Assembly: GCF_000247815.1 (NCBI RefSeq)
Contig: NC_021685.1
Span: forward strand, 18,577,553-18,641,552
Reading direction: 5' to 3'
DNA: 64,000 bases
Source of the DNA: Ficedula albicollis
Lineage: Eukaryota > Chordata > Aves > Passeriformes > Muscicapidae
The position numbers and the translations under genes are program-made. This document shows, piece by piece, positions 14,527-25,552 of the stretch (positions are counted from its first letter, which is position 1; every line of letters starts with the position of its first letter). The notes under the pieces are model-generated. The model was not told the origin of the DNA and made no database searches. It was given only the letters and a program-made list of their open reading frames with translations.

Positions 14527-15430
14527 CCTTTTTGTCACAACACCCACACACAGATGAGCTTGCTAAAGACTGAGATGCCCAAAAACTATGGCTACAAATA
14601 TCAAAAACAGCTGAGGGAAATCTACTGAATTTCAGCAGGGAATTTCTGCAACTCTTTTTAGCAACCAGATGAATAATAGCCTATCTGAAAGACTCTGAAG
14701 GATATCATTTAGATTTAAGCAAGAGCTCTTCAGACAGGCAGTTCTAGCACCAGGAAGGAATGAGCAGTTCTGCTCATAATAACCAATACTGGAGCATACC
14801 TCTTAGAGCAACTCCCATTTCCTAGGCTGCTTTAGGCTTTCAGCAGGAAGCTAAACTCCGAAAACACCGAGGCCAGACTGCACATGGCTCAATTGTTTCT
14901 AAAGACCCTTAAGACAACACCACTGAGTAAATTATAAACCTACATATGCCCAGCATTACATTTGTTGCCTGTAAAAAAAGGTTGATAGACTGGTGTTTTC
15001 CCAGCTCTGCTCCAAGAGGGCAAATCTGAACTCCATGCTGCTGAGCCTAAAAATGCATTCAAAGACATAGCATGCCACAGGCACCGATACAGCTCTTTTG
15101 TTTATGAAAATGCAAGCAGAAATTACTCTTTGATTGCCATAAATACCATCAATTATTTATTTTCTGTGCAGTGCTTGCAAAGTCATCTGCTGTATTTTAA
15201 AAGCATTGCATGGACAACATGGAACATTTATTTAAGTGTCTGTATACTGAAGAGAGCTTGATTTAAGCGGTTCTTATTGGGGTTCTCACAGAAACAAAAC
15301 CTGGCAGTTTGACAATCAGCACCTTTCATGTAACTTAACCTCATTCAGAGCCACTGAACAAAACATTTTTAGTCCAGCAAGATAATCAGTATGTATCTTG
15401 GCACAGCATGACACAGGCAACGGTATTCAC

Positions 15431-15530
15431 ATCAGAGAAAAAGATCATATATAAATAAGAATATAACTGTGCCCAGAGGTATCAGAGAAAAAGATCGTGT
15501 ATAAATAAGAATATAACTGTGCCCAGAGGT
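15431..15530. repeat. 50-bp tandem duplication, two copies
   Basis: ATCAGAGAAAAAGATC starts at 15431 and 15481. Both units continue through ATAAATAAGAATATAACTG and TGCCCAGAGGTA, with two differences near the middle. Confidence 0.9.
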
Positions 15531-16320
15531 AACAGAAAACTTTCAAAAGTCAAACTATGGATTCAGAGAGAGAAGACAGGGCAAAATTCCCATCTCACAG
15601 ACAAGTTCTTTGCACATCCAAATTTCACCTAAACCAGAAGACTATAATTTTTTACTCTTTCCTACTCACATTTTATTTTTCTGTGTGTTCCACTTACAAG
15701 TCTTGCCATAATTGTGCATATTACTAAGGACTAAGCTAACTGGACTACTGGACTAAACTCCATTATTTTCAGTGCTGCAAATGCATATTTCCTTCTGATT
15801 TTCCTGCATCATGGTGCAAAATTTTTTAAGTTTTTCTTTGGGAGCTTACAAAATTTATTTAACCCTTTGAATTAGCAGATCTCAAGACCAGACTTCATTT
15901 GTTTAAATCACTTATCCAAATAGCAGTAATCACATAGCAGACCACATGTTTATACAAAGACCTGTAACCCTTTTCTAGTACTTCTGCCCTGGAACAGATA
16001 AAGAGGCTCCAAATCACCATTAGGTTGAGGATGGATATAGCACTCTCATGCCTATTATTTAATCAATATACAAAAATAAAACATGAATAACTACGGGTGC
16101 AAGACCAAACAGAAATGCAGAAACCCTGATTGTGCTCAACAATGGGAAAAAAAAAGAGTAATGGCCTCAATTTGGAGGAAATACCATCCCTCATGGCCCT
16201 GTCTCTTACTTCTTATTTTCTATTTACAGAGTAAACAACAACAGGAACAGCAATATGTGCAGCTCTACCAATTTAGACAAAAGAAAAGGGCAATGGACAG
16301 AAGGAACTAAATTTTACTTC

Positions 16321-17229
16321 TGAAGAGTTATGTACTGGTTGAGAGACATAATAAAAAAACACCCCAAATTGCACCAAAAAGCAACCTGGACTTTTGGCAG
16401 ATGCCAGTGCACCAGGCAGTATAGCCCGGCTCCACTGGAGTGTGCTCTTGGTTTGCAATAGAAACATCAGAATCTGGCTGCAGGAGTGTGGAGCCACAGC
16501 AGCCCCTGGGATTCCACATGACAGGAGCTGGCAGAACTCAATCAGCTACTGGCAGGGCCTGCTATTGCCAACAAAAAGGCAGCTGTGCTGATGCTGACAT
16601 CTCAAGAGTCAGAAAGAGTTAACAATTCATGCAGAGAGTTACAGAGGATGACGTCTCAAGAGTCAGAAATAGTTAACAATTCATGCAGAGAGTTACAGAG
16701 GATGACAATGGCGTTGTGAAGGGTCTTGCCTTATCAGTGAAACACACCTCATAGCTTGACCATGAACAAAGGACCACCTGAATTTTTATTGCATAGTCTG
16801 AGGTTTTCCTTTTGCGACATCATCTTCTGCTGTGTCTCTTGTCACCGGGCTGTCTCTCACCACAGAGGCTCCTGTGCCCTTTGTAATGCAAGGGGTTGGT
16901 AACCAGTTCACAGCCATTGAGTCCAGCAGTGGAAGACCGAGACCACTGTCTCAAGAGACCCACTGACTCAATAAAAGAGAAAGATTGGATATGCAGACTA
17001 ATTCGATAAGAAGCAAGAGAATCATTACCCAAAAGAAGTAGGGTACTAATTAATAAGAGAATTAGGTAACTTGTGGCCAACGAACTGTGATTTGTTTGCT
17101 AAAATCCATATGTAGTGTAAAGTTTTCAGAATTGGTGTGCTTGATTTGTGGAAAGATTTTACCTTGCACACTCTGCACAGAATAAACATCTTTCTGAACT
17201 AGGCCCCGTGTCTCTGTTTAGAGAGTTTA
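16321..17229 (+). mobile_element. Possible LTR, uncertain
   Basis: The segment ends with an AATAAA signal near 17181 followed about 20 bases later by AGGCCCCGTGTCTCTG and a terminal CAGCAACA. This resembles a retroviral R-U5 end, with the pyrimidine-rich, promoter-like body expected upstream. I found neither a clear 5' TG end nor a target-site duplication, so this is only a candidate. It includes the 54-bp duplication at 16600. Confidence 0.35.
16600..16707. repeat. 54-bp tandem duplication, two copies
   Basis: TCTCAAGAGTCAGAAA starts at 16600 and 16654 and continues through AGTTAACAATTCATGCAG and AGAGTTACAGAGGATGAC in both copies. They are nearly identical. Confidence 0.9.
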
Positions 17230-17410
17230 AATCAGCAACAATGCCACCTGTGCTGCGTACCTCAAGACAAACTTCCCCATGGCCTCATCGCAGGCAGATT
17301 CCCTTGCTCTGGACTCCATAGTCTTGAGGCTAACAGAGCTAGTGAATGCTGGGACATCACCACCAGTGCAGACCTTGCCTTTTGCTTGCATACTCAATAG
17401 CTCCATGCAC

Positions 17411-18870
17411 AGGATCATAAAATATGCTGAACTGGAAGACATCCACAAAGATCACTGAGTTCAGCTCCTGGCCCTGCACAGAACCATCCCAAGAGTCACA
17501 TCCTATGCCTTAGAGTATTGTCCAAATGCTTCTTGAATTCTATCAGGCCTGGTGCTGTGACCACTGCCCTGGAAAGCCTGTTCCTGTGCCTAATGGGTGA
17601 AAAGCTCTTTCCTAAATCCAACCTAAACCTCCCCTGACACAGCTTCCGGCCTCAGGTCGTGGCACTGATCACCACAGAGGATCAGTGCCTGCCCCTCCAC
17701 TTCCCCTCACAAGGAAGTTGTAACTGTGATGAGTCTCCCCACATTCTCCTGATGAACAGATCAAGTACCTTCAGCTGCTGCTCATGGGGCTTCCCATCAA
17801 GGCCCTCCCCCATCCTTGTTGCCCTCTTTTGGACATTGTCTAATAGCTTAATACCTTTTTTATATTGTGGTTACCAAACCTGCACACAATACTTGAGGTG
17901 AGGCTGACCCAGTGCAGAGCAGAGTGGGACAATCCCCACCCCTGGCCTGGCCAGCGATGCTGGGCCTGATGCCCCCCTGGACACGGAGATCCCTCCTGCC
18001 TCCCAGGGCACTGCTGACTCACGTTCAACTTGCCATTGACCAGACCCCCAGCACCCTTTCCACAGCACTGCTTTCCAGCAACTCATTCCCCAGTCCATCT
18101 GCAGATCCAGGGTCGCCCCATCCCAGGCACAAAATCCAGCACTTGCCCTTGTTGAACTTCATACAATTCGTGATGGCCCAGCCCTCTGATTTGTCAAGGT
18201 CTCTCTGCAGGGCCTCCCTGGCTTTGAGGAAGTCAACAGCTCCTCCCAGCTTTGCATCATCTGTGAACTTACTCAGTATCCCTTCCAGTCCTGCATCCAA
18301 GCCATTTATGAGGATGCTGAATAGCACAGGGCTGAGGATGGTGCCCTGCAGAACCCCACTAGGGACAGGTCTGATGTCACCCCAGTCACTGTCACCCTTT
18401 GCACCCAACCTGTGATCCAGCTGCTCATCCATCCAATGACATATTTATCCAGCTAAATGCTGGACATTTTGTCCAGAAGGAAACTGTGAGAGACAGTATC
18501 AAAAGCTTTATTGAAACCTAAAAAGATTACATCATCTGGCTTCCCTTGATCAAGCAGGTGGGCTACCTTGTCATAAAAGGAAATCAGGTTTCACAAGCAG
18601 GATTTTCCCCTCAAGAAGCTGTGCTGGCCTTGACCAATGACTACATTGTCTTTCAGGTGTTTTTCCACACCTCCCAGAATAATCTTCTCCATAACTTTAC
18701 CCAGCACTGAAGTGAGAGTGACATTTCCAGCGTCCTCCTTCTTGCCCTTCTTGAAAACTGGGAGGACAATATCTACCGGCTTCCAGTCAGCTGGGATCTC
18801 TCCAGATTCCAAGACTGATGAAAAGTCTTTGAGAGATATTTAGCAATGACATCTGTCAGCTCTTTGAGGT
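17411..18870 (-). mobile_element. CR1 LINE fragment with reverse-transcriptase remnants
   Basis: On the minus strand two broken frames encode CR1 reverse transcriptase. The piece at about 18591-18812 carries IPADWK, PVFKKGKKEDAGN and GQHSFLRGKSCL. The piece at 18025-18432 carries PSGVLQGTILSPVLF, then FTDDAKLGG, which occupies the catalytic x-x-D-D position, followed by AREALQRDLDKSEGWA. A frame break lies near 18435-18590. The plus-strand sequence near 17411 (AGGATCATAAAATATGCTGA, then GGAAGACATCCACAAAGATC) is the complement of a typical CR1 3' end, so the copy is 5'-truncated with its 3' end at the lower coordinate. It is a dead element inside the intron. Confidence 0.9.
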
Positions 18871-21515
18871 GAGCAGGTTAATTAAAATAGCAGCAACAGA
18901 AGTCTATAATTTGATTGAGGACTGTGAAAGGTCTCCAGTTTATATCCTTCCAGAGAGGGAAGGAAAAAAAAAATCAATGCTGTTGCAAACATTCAGTGTT
19001 TTAATAACTCTCCCTTACAAGCCTCCAATAGGATCAGTGGTCTTGATTCAATGAAGTCAGCCCTGATTTTTACCACTACAGGCTTTGTGTTCAATGATGC
19101 CTGCATCTGCACCTGAGTGCCTCTTCCCAGGGGTTGCTTCAGGGATACCCCAGTTAGGATACCCCAAGGTAAGGGAAATAAATTTACTCTTTACTTTCTA
19201 GCTCCAAGTTTGTGGTTGGTCTGGGTGCCTGCCTGTGTCAACTCACACAGCTCTGCACGGCAGCAGGGAAATTAAGGCAGCATCTTTTAGCTAGGAAGAA
19301 ATCCTATCACCAACAGTCCTCGTTCTTTCACCTATTCATGGTATGAACTCATCACATTCCTGGCAGGCATTGGAATGAAAAGGGACCACGGTGGTTAACG
19401 GGAAAACTATCTGTGATTGAGAGCATCTTCTTAATACATTTTCAAATAAAAAGACATTTAGGTTCGAATTTCAACAGATGCTGCCAGAGTAAGGATATTA
19501 AAATGAAGCCAATACAGAGATAGTGAAGTCTCAGATTTCCAGAAGCAAATTACTACATAAAAAGAGAGATTCAGAAAGAGCTCTCACAGTAGGGTAGAAA
19601 GATTTACTGTTTTTTTAACCAGATTTCCTCTTCATTTATTTTCACTTGCTCAGGACAATCCGTGGTATCAATCCATGCTGGGGCATGAGTAGACAAGACA
19701 GCAGCCCTGCTGAGGAGGACTTGAGGGGGCTGGTGAATGACAAGCTGGACATGAGCTAGCAATGTGTGCCAGCACCCAGAAACCAACAGCATCCTGCCAC
19801 CACTACCGTCAGGCAAGAAGGGAGCTGCCTTGCTGACATATCCGAGTCTAGGGCATTTCTGCTTCACAGAAGGACAGGACAAAAAGAGAGCTCCAGTCCT
19901 TCCAGCAGAGGACAAACATATCCCCTCTCCTCTGGAGGCAGAGATAAAGATCACAGCCGATGTGTAAGGGAAGACACATTCAGTCTTAATTGAACAAGTT
20001 CAAATAAATCTGACAAGATTTCAGCTTCTTCCTTAAAATTATGCAGTAACATGCCATGTGGCCATAAAACAAATTGTCTACCATCAGGTTTTATTAAACT
20101 GTATATAGCGCATACATAATGAAAACACAACCTACTGCCCTAGCCCAGAGTAGGGGACAATTTGTTTCCATAATTAAGTTTGCTAGGTAATAATGGCTGG
20201 CAGCAACTGCTGCTGCTGCTGCTGTCATAATGATAGCACTTTCTTATTTTTATGCCTCTATTCCCTGCAACAATCCAGATTGCCTTGCTGTGCACTAATG
20301 CTGCCTTCTAATAAAACATTAAAAAAGGCATTAAGTACAGCACCAAAAAGCTGCCAGAAGCTACTGCAACTACAAGCTGAAGTGTCTAAATGACCTGTTT
20401 AAGAGCCTGGAGCACAGTAAGGAAAATGTGTTTCTTGCTTACATCACCATATATTTCTCACTGAACACTTGGGTTGATGAGGTCAGGAGAAGGACCCCAA
20501 TATGTAGGGAGAAACACAAAATTTTCGTGCCAGGACAAATGGCATGGGGCTGCTCTAGGCCCAAGTGCTGCTATAGGTCCCGCATACCTCCCATGATCCC
20601 TACATGCAGCAGAAAGGTACAAACCTTTCTATTGCTGTGCTCTACTGCTAGAACAGATGAAGAAGCAGCTCTTCCATATGGCTGCTGCAAACTATCCTTT
20701 GGGTCTATGCACTCTGATCTCCATACAACTGAAAGAGCAGAGATATGCAGAAGTATGAGGTAACTCTGTAATCCCCTAGGACAGAAGTTTCTATCTTCAG
20801 TTCAGTTTCTACCCTGCGAACATTGACAAAGAAAATGTTACTTTAGAAATAAGCAGATGTATCAGTGAAACCACATGCAGAGCTCACTTTGCACTGAGCA
20901 AGGGTAGTCCAGGTCAGTCACTGTGTAGCCAAACCAGAGCAATTCATTGCAGCATTATCAGGACACAGCAGATGAACATTTCTACTGATAAGCATCCTTT
21001 CCGCAATCCCATGTCTATGTAACTGTCACTGAAAAGTGAGTTTTTGCATTCCTGAGGATGTTAAAGCTTCTGAGAAGAACCTACGTACCCAAAGAGACCT
21101 CTGATGTTAAAACACTGCTTAACACTGATGAGTGTTTAAAAAAAGCAAACAGCACTACTCAATCTGCCCCTGACATCCCTGTAACAGCCCCCAGCAAGGA
21201 GTCAGGCTCACCCACACAGGAGATTACCCAGCATTCAGTGATTTATTCATCCCCAGGGTCACTCAGCCAGACCAGCTAAGAGTTGGGAATGGCTCACCTA
21301 CAATTCTCAAGTCACACACTGCTCTGAAACATGAAAGGCAAGGTCCGTGCCACCATGGTTTCACACATATAATTGCATGACTGTGCTGGATAATTCCTGC
21401 TGCCATCTGTCCAATGGCTGAGGCCAGCAAAACCTGCCTGGTCTTAGACTGACAGCCTACCATCGTTCTAAAAGAGCACAGTGTTGCACTCACCTGCCAA
21501 GGCCTTCCTGAGGTA
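18871..21515. other. Intronic DNA with a short CR1 piece
   Basis: No gene is recognisable. Apart from the CR1-like piece near 19690-19800 there is a CTG trinucleotide run near 20208-20225. A segment ending near 19255 has GGGAAATAAATTTACTC followed by GTGCCTGCCTGTGTCAACTC and could be the end of another old LTR, but this is weak. Confidence 0.4.
19690..19800 (+). mobile_element. CR1 LINE ORF2 fragment (diverged)
   Basis: The run GAGGAGGACTTGAGGGGGCT, GGTGAATGACAAGCTGGACA, TGAGCTAGCAATGTGTGCC and then ACCAACAGCATCCTG parallels the conserved end of CR1 ORF2, where birds have KDLGVLVD.KL.MSQQCA..AKKAN.IL. The orientation is plus, opposite to the larger CR1 piece at 17.4-18.9 kb, so this is a separate insertion. 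Confidence 0.6.
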
Positions 21516-21813
21516 TGTTATCTCTTAGGATTTCTATTGGTTCTTAAAGTTGTTAAGTGATTGGTCTTTTCTTACTTAGAATTTTAAGGTAATTGGTTAG
21601 CTTGTAATTTGTAGTTCTTATTGGTTAAGATTTCAATCCTCTAGAAAGCTATAAAAGCCCTTTGTTATATCATCTAATCGAACTTGGTAAGTAGAATCCC
21701 TTCGGAGAAGTAAAGATACCTTCGGAACATCTACAGCGAGTTCCTAAGTCTCATCTCTGCCGGCGAGTAGCTGCTCTCGGGGCTGGAATAAGTCCAGTCT
21801 CCGGGCGGCTACA
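21516..21813 (+). mobile_element. Solo LTR candidate
   Basis: A 298-bp block begins TGTTATCTC and ends GGGCGGCTACA. It has several ATTGGT (inverted CCAAT) boxes in its first 140 bases, a TATAAAAGCC box near 21650, and a downstream TAAAGATACC - TACAGCGAG - CTCTGCCGGCGAG segment typical of an LTR R-U5 region. Local GC content rises sharply in the last 100 bases. I could not find a matching target-site duplication, so the ends are approximate. Confidence 0.6.
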
Positions 21814-22069
21814 CCTGCCTCCCCTGATTTCCAGGCCAGCAGGATCCAACCTGCCAGACTTCACAAGTTTTGCTAGTCTGAATAAAGAACAAATATAACA
21901 TTTGGAAAAGCATAGAACACAAAGAAAGTGCTAGGGTTTGCAGAACTATTTCAATATGGCATCTGCCTCTCATTGCAAAATGTTTGACATGAAGTCTGCA
22001 GCTGAATAAAATTTCAATTTATTCTCTATGCAAAGCCTCACATGAAGTTATTTTAAAAGAAGGCAGCTA

Positions 22070-22290
22070 TTAATTAGTCCTAATGAGGATACAATTTGCT
22101 TTCAGCAGATTTATTTTATTGAAAACAGCAGAAACAATTGAGCTGAACAACAAAATGAGCTGCAATTAGAAGCCAAACGTCCACTGGCCCTTGAGCAATA
22201 CGTGTAGCTGACAGCTAATGACAAATTAATCTACATTTCCCACATTAAATTTTGATCTTAATGTAGAGCATGGAAGAGGGATGGTATGCA
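22070..22290. promoter_or_regulatory. Candidate conserved non-coding element
   Basis: This AT-rich tract is dense in homeodomain-type cores: TTAATTAG, CAATTGAG, GCAATTAG and GCTAATGACAAATTAATC. It lacks repeats and open frames. Such tracts in introns of neuronal genes are often enhancers, but conservation is not observable here, so this is a guess from composition. Confidence 0.2.
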
Positions 22291-25200
22291 TTCTATCAGA
22301 CTTGAACTTCTCAACTGGAAACTGATAGGGAAAAAAATGCACAGAGCTACTTTTATTCCTTGACAACTCTTTATTAAGAGCCAAAACACATCTAGGAACT
22401 ACTTGCTCTTTACATTAGAGTCAAAAAGGAGTTCAGAGTTTGCAAATTCACGTAGCTTCTATTTGACTACAGACATTATTTATATAATCTGACTCAGATT
22501 TCCAGCAAGACCTCCCTGTTGCACAGGGCAGCTTAATGTGGAACCTGCAAACACTGAATAAGTTTAATTCATGTGACATTACAAGAACAAATTGTTCTGT
22601 AGCGTGTGGGGTCAAACCAGACTCCCCTGAAGGTTCAGCATCCCAGCCAAGTCAAATGGATTCCTTGGGAGGGTTAAGCACTCTCTGAAGGAACACATCC
22701 CTGCCATGGTTGGCCAGGAGGAGCAGAAGGGGCTGGAACAAAGCACTCTGCAATACAGATGGTGCCCAAAGAACAACAGCAAGTACTCACTGCAGAGCAG
22801 TACAGCAAGTAAACACCAGAAGCTCTTGTTCCCTGCCATTGCTGAAATGTTTACAGTCTCCTCATACCTTTATTTACAAAGCAAAAGCTACAATCCTTGT
22901 ATGCTTACATTTACACAATGTCTCTTTCAGAGCCACATATCTTCTCTCACGTGATTTTTCTTCTATTATCACTCTACAGGGTCAGATAGCTACTTACAGT
23001 TCTGGAGGTTGGTAATTTGAAGTGCAGCTACTTCACTAATTTACAGATATGGCAAGATTTTCCATGTTGAAGCATTGCTCATTTTTAAAAGAATTATGGG
23101 AAATTATCACTCAAATGAAATCTATTTTGGCCATTGGGGTTAATGTGTACAAGGAAAGGAGACAGAAGACAAACCTTCAATTTGAGGATTCATAAATTTC
23201 ATTCAGCACAGCTTACTTTGTATTCTAGTTTGAGTCCTGAATCACAGAACCCAAAAATCACTTACAATGAGTTCCTCATTAAAAGCCTGACTATTCTTTA
23301 AGTCAGCAGAGACTGCCTCTATGAAATATCCTGTCTTGATTACTAAACATTAAAAATTATAAAAACTCCACTCAACCAGATCATATTCTATCTGGAAATA
23401 ACTTTTGTTCATAAGGCTCTTTTTCCCAAACTTCAAAAGTTAATTTTAAAATTTCTCTACATCACTTCTCAAGTATTATAAAATTACTATGGTCATAAAT
23501 CTTTCCAATCTTGATGATAGTAGCATCTTACTTAGCTGTAAATGTCTACCAGAAAGTTATCAAAATCCAGGTTAGCTTTGTGTGCTCTCCTCTGGATGTG
23601 TAATAATACAAAAGGGTCCTACTGAAGGAGATTCATCTGTTATCTTTAGACAGCATGAACATTCTGAGCCTGTCAACTTCAAATCATTTACCAAAAGCGA
23701 GTTTAGAAAAAGAGCTTAAATTATGAAACAGCTAATTATGAGATACTTAAAGCAGGGAGGGAGGGGCAAATATCCTACCCTTGTTTACAGATCTCTCCTA
23801 ATGATTCTACTGGATTAACTAATTTAAATTCCTTTAGACTTCCAATAAAAAAAAAAAGCTCTTTTTCAAAGCTCTGTGCTAGCAGTTATCTGTTTATATG
23901 TCCCAGAGGTAGGCCTGGCTTTTTTGCTAGAGGAACATGCTAGACACTAATGCACCTATGGCATGATGGATGCTCTTATCTATAAGGCTCTGGTGTACTG
24001 TCAGAATTTTAGCACCTGTTGCATCCAAACTCACTGAAAACAATGGCAATTAAGCATTCCCACACAGCTGGTAATGGCTCAGGTTATTAAGAATCAATAC
24101 CACTGGTCATCAATACAGATTAATTCCTTAAATCTTACCCAAAAGATTTTTCAGATTTCTAAACTAAAAGAGTTGTAGAAACAGAGTAGGCCCATAGTTT
24201 AACACAATCCACCAGAATGTGTCGTAAAGGGGCTCTAGTGTATGAGAAAGTTCAGTCTTAGTATTGTGGCTTCCTGGTTTCCAGCAATTAATTTCCAAAA
24301 GGACAGTGCTCTTTCATACCTTACCATTTATGGTTACAAAAGGCTTTGTAATAGGGGAACTGAGTTTGGAGTTCAGCCACAGCAAAGCAAACCCAGAGAA
24401 GTACAGGAAAGGACAAAAAAAAAACAGTAATAAAAATCACTTACAACTCTGAGCTCCACTATTCTCCTGTCATGTAACAGACTTTTTCTATCAGAGAAAG
24501 CAGCGTTTCAACAAAAACTGTGAGTATATTTCTAAACAACTGCTTTTCCTAGGGAACTTGTGAAGCTTTGTGATTTTAAAAGTATAGTATTTTGGGAAGC
24601 AAAAGGCTTCCTACTCTCTATCTGCAGCACAATGGAGGACAGCACAGGTAACTTTTCTGTAGAATGCAGACTGAATTCTCTCTTTTGTAACTGGATGCAA
24701 TCTAATAATTCTTCACAACTGGATCAAAGGTAATAATAATATTTTCACAAATTAAGAGTCCATAGCTCATATAAGAGTCCATATAAGCTCATATAGTTCT
24801 TTTTCACTTTAATGGCAAATTTTCTCTTAGAAGTCTCATGGATTTGGGTGTTCAGAATTCCTCTAAAGTTGTGCTTACCTATCCCCAAGTTAGAGAGGAA
24901 CCTGGCACATGAACTCTTGAAGGCTTCCCAAAAATCTACTCTTAAACTGATTCCTTCTGTGCAGTCCTCTACAGCACTGAATCAAAGGAGAAAGTACTCC
25001 AGAAAAATTTCAGAACAGCTGAACTGAGCAAGTATCCTCTTTCTTCTCCCCATTTTTAAATTTTTTTAAGAACCACCATGTTTAAAAGATAATAGAATTA
25101 GTCTTAAACAACTGCTTATGGTTTTTGACAATTAAAAAAGCTAACTTCTTTAATTTACTTTAGTGACACATCCAGTAAACAGTTCAGTAATAAAGAAAAA

Positions 25201-25420
25201 TTATACAACATATTTCATAGAATAAACAGTTGTATCATATCATACAGTCAAAATATTGCTGTTTCGGGTTTCTAAGACAACTAATTTTTCTGTGCACTTT
25301 TCCATCGAGGCTCAGCATCACATAATTCTGTAACATACTGTATTTGTCGTCCCAGGCACACAGAAAGCTTATTAAGTAATGAAAAAAAACTGGTGTTCCC
25401 AGGGCATAGCATTCCCCCCG

Positions 25421-25552
25421 TACCAGCAAGAAATGCCTGTAACTGCTAGATGATGAAACGGAGGGTGTGGAAAGGGAAAGAAACCGTACCAGCAAGAAAT
25501 GCCTGTAACTGCTAGAGGATGAAACGGAGGGTGTGGAAAGGGAAAGAAAGTG
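25421..25552. repeat. 66-bp tandem duplication, two copies
   Basis: TACCAGCAAGAAATGCCTG starts at 25421 and 25487. Both copies continue through TAACTGCTAGA, GATGAAACGGAGGGTGTGG and AAAGGGAAAGAAA, differing at about two or three positions. Confidence 0.9.

Larger units (their letters stand above)
11491..16320. other. Intronic DNA with several small tandem duplications
   Basis: No gene is recognisable. The stretch holds four of the two-copy direct repeats listed separately (11716, 12503, 14385, 15431). Around 15100-15260 is an AT-rich tract with homeobox-like ATTA motifs that could be a conserved non-coding element, but conservation cannot be judged from one sequence. Confidence 0.45.
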
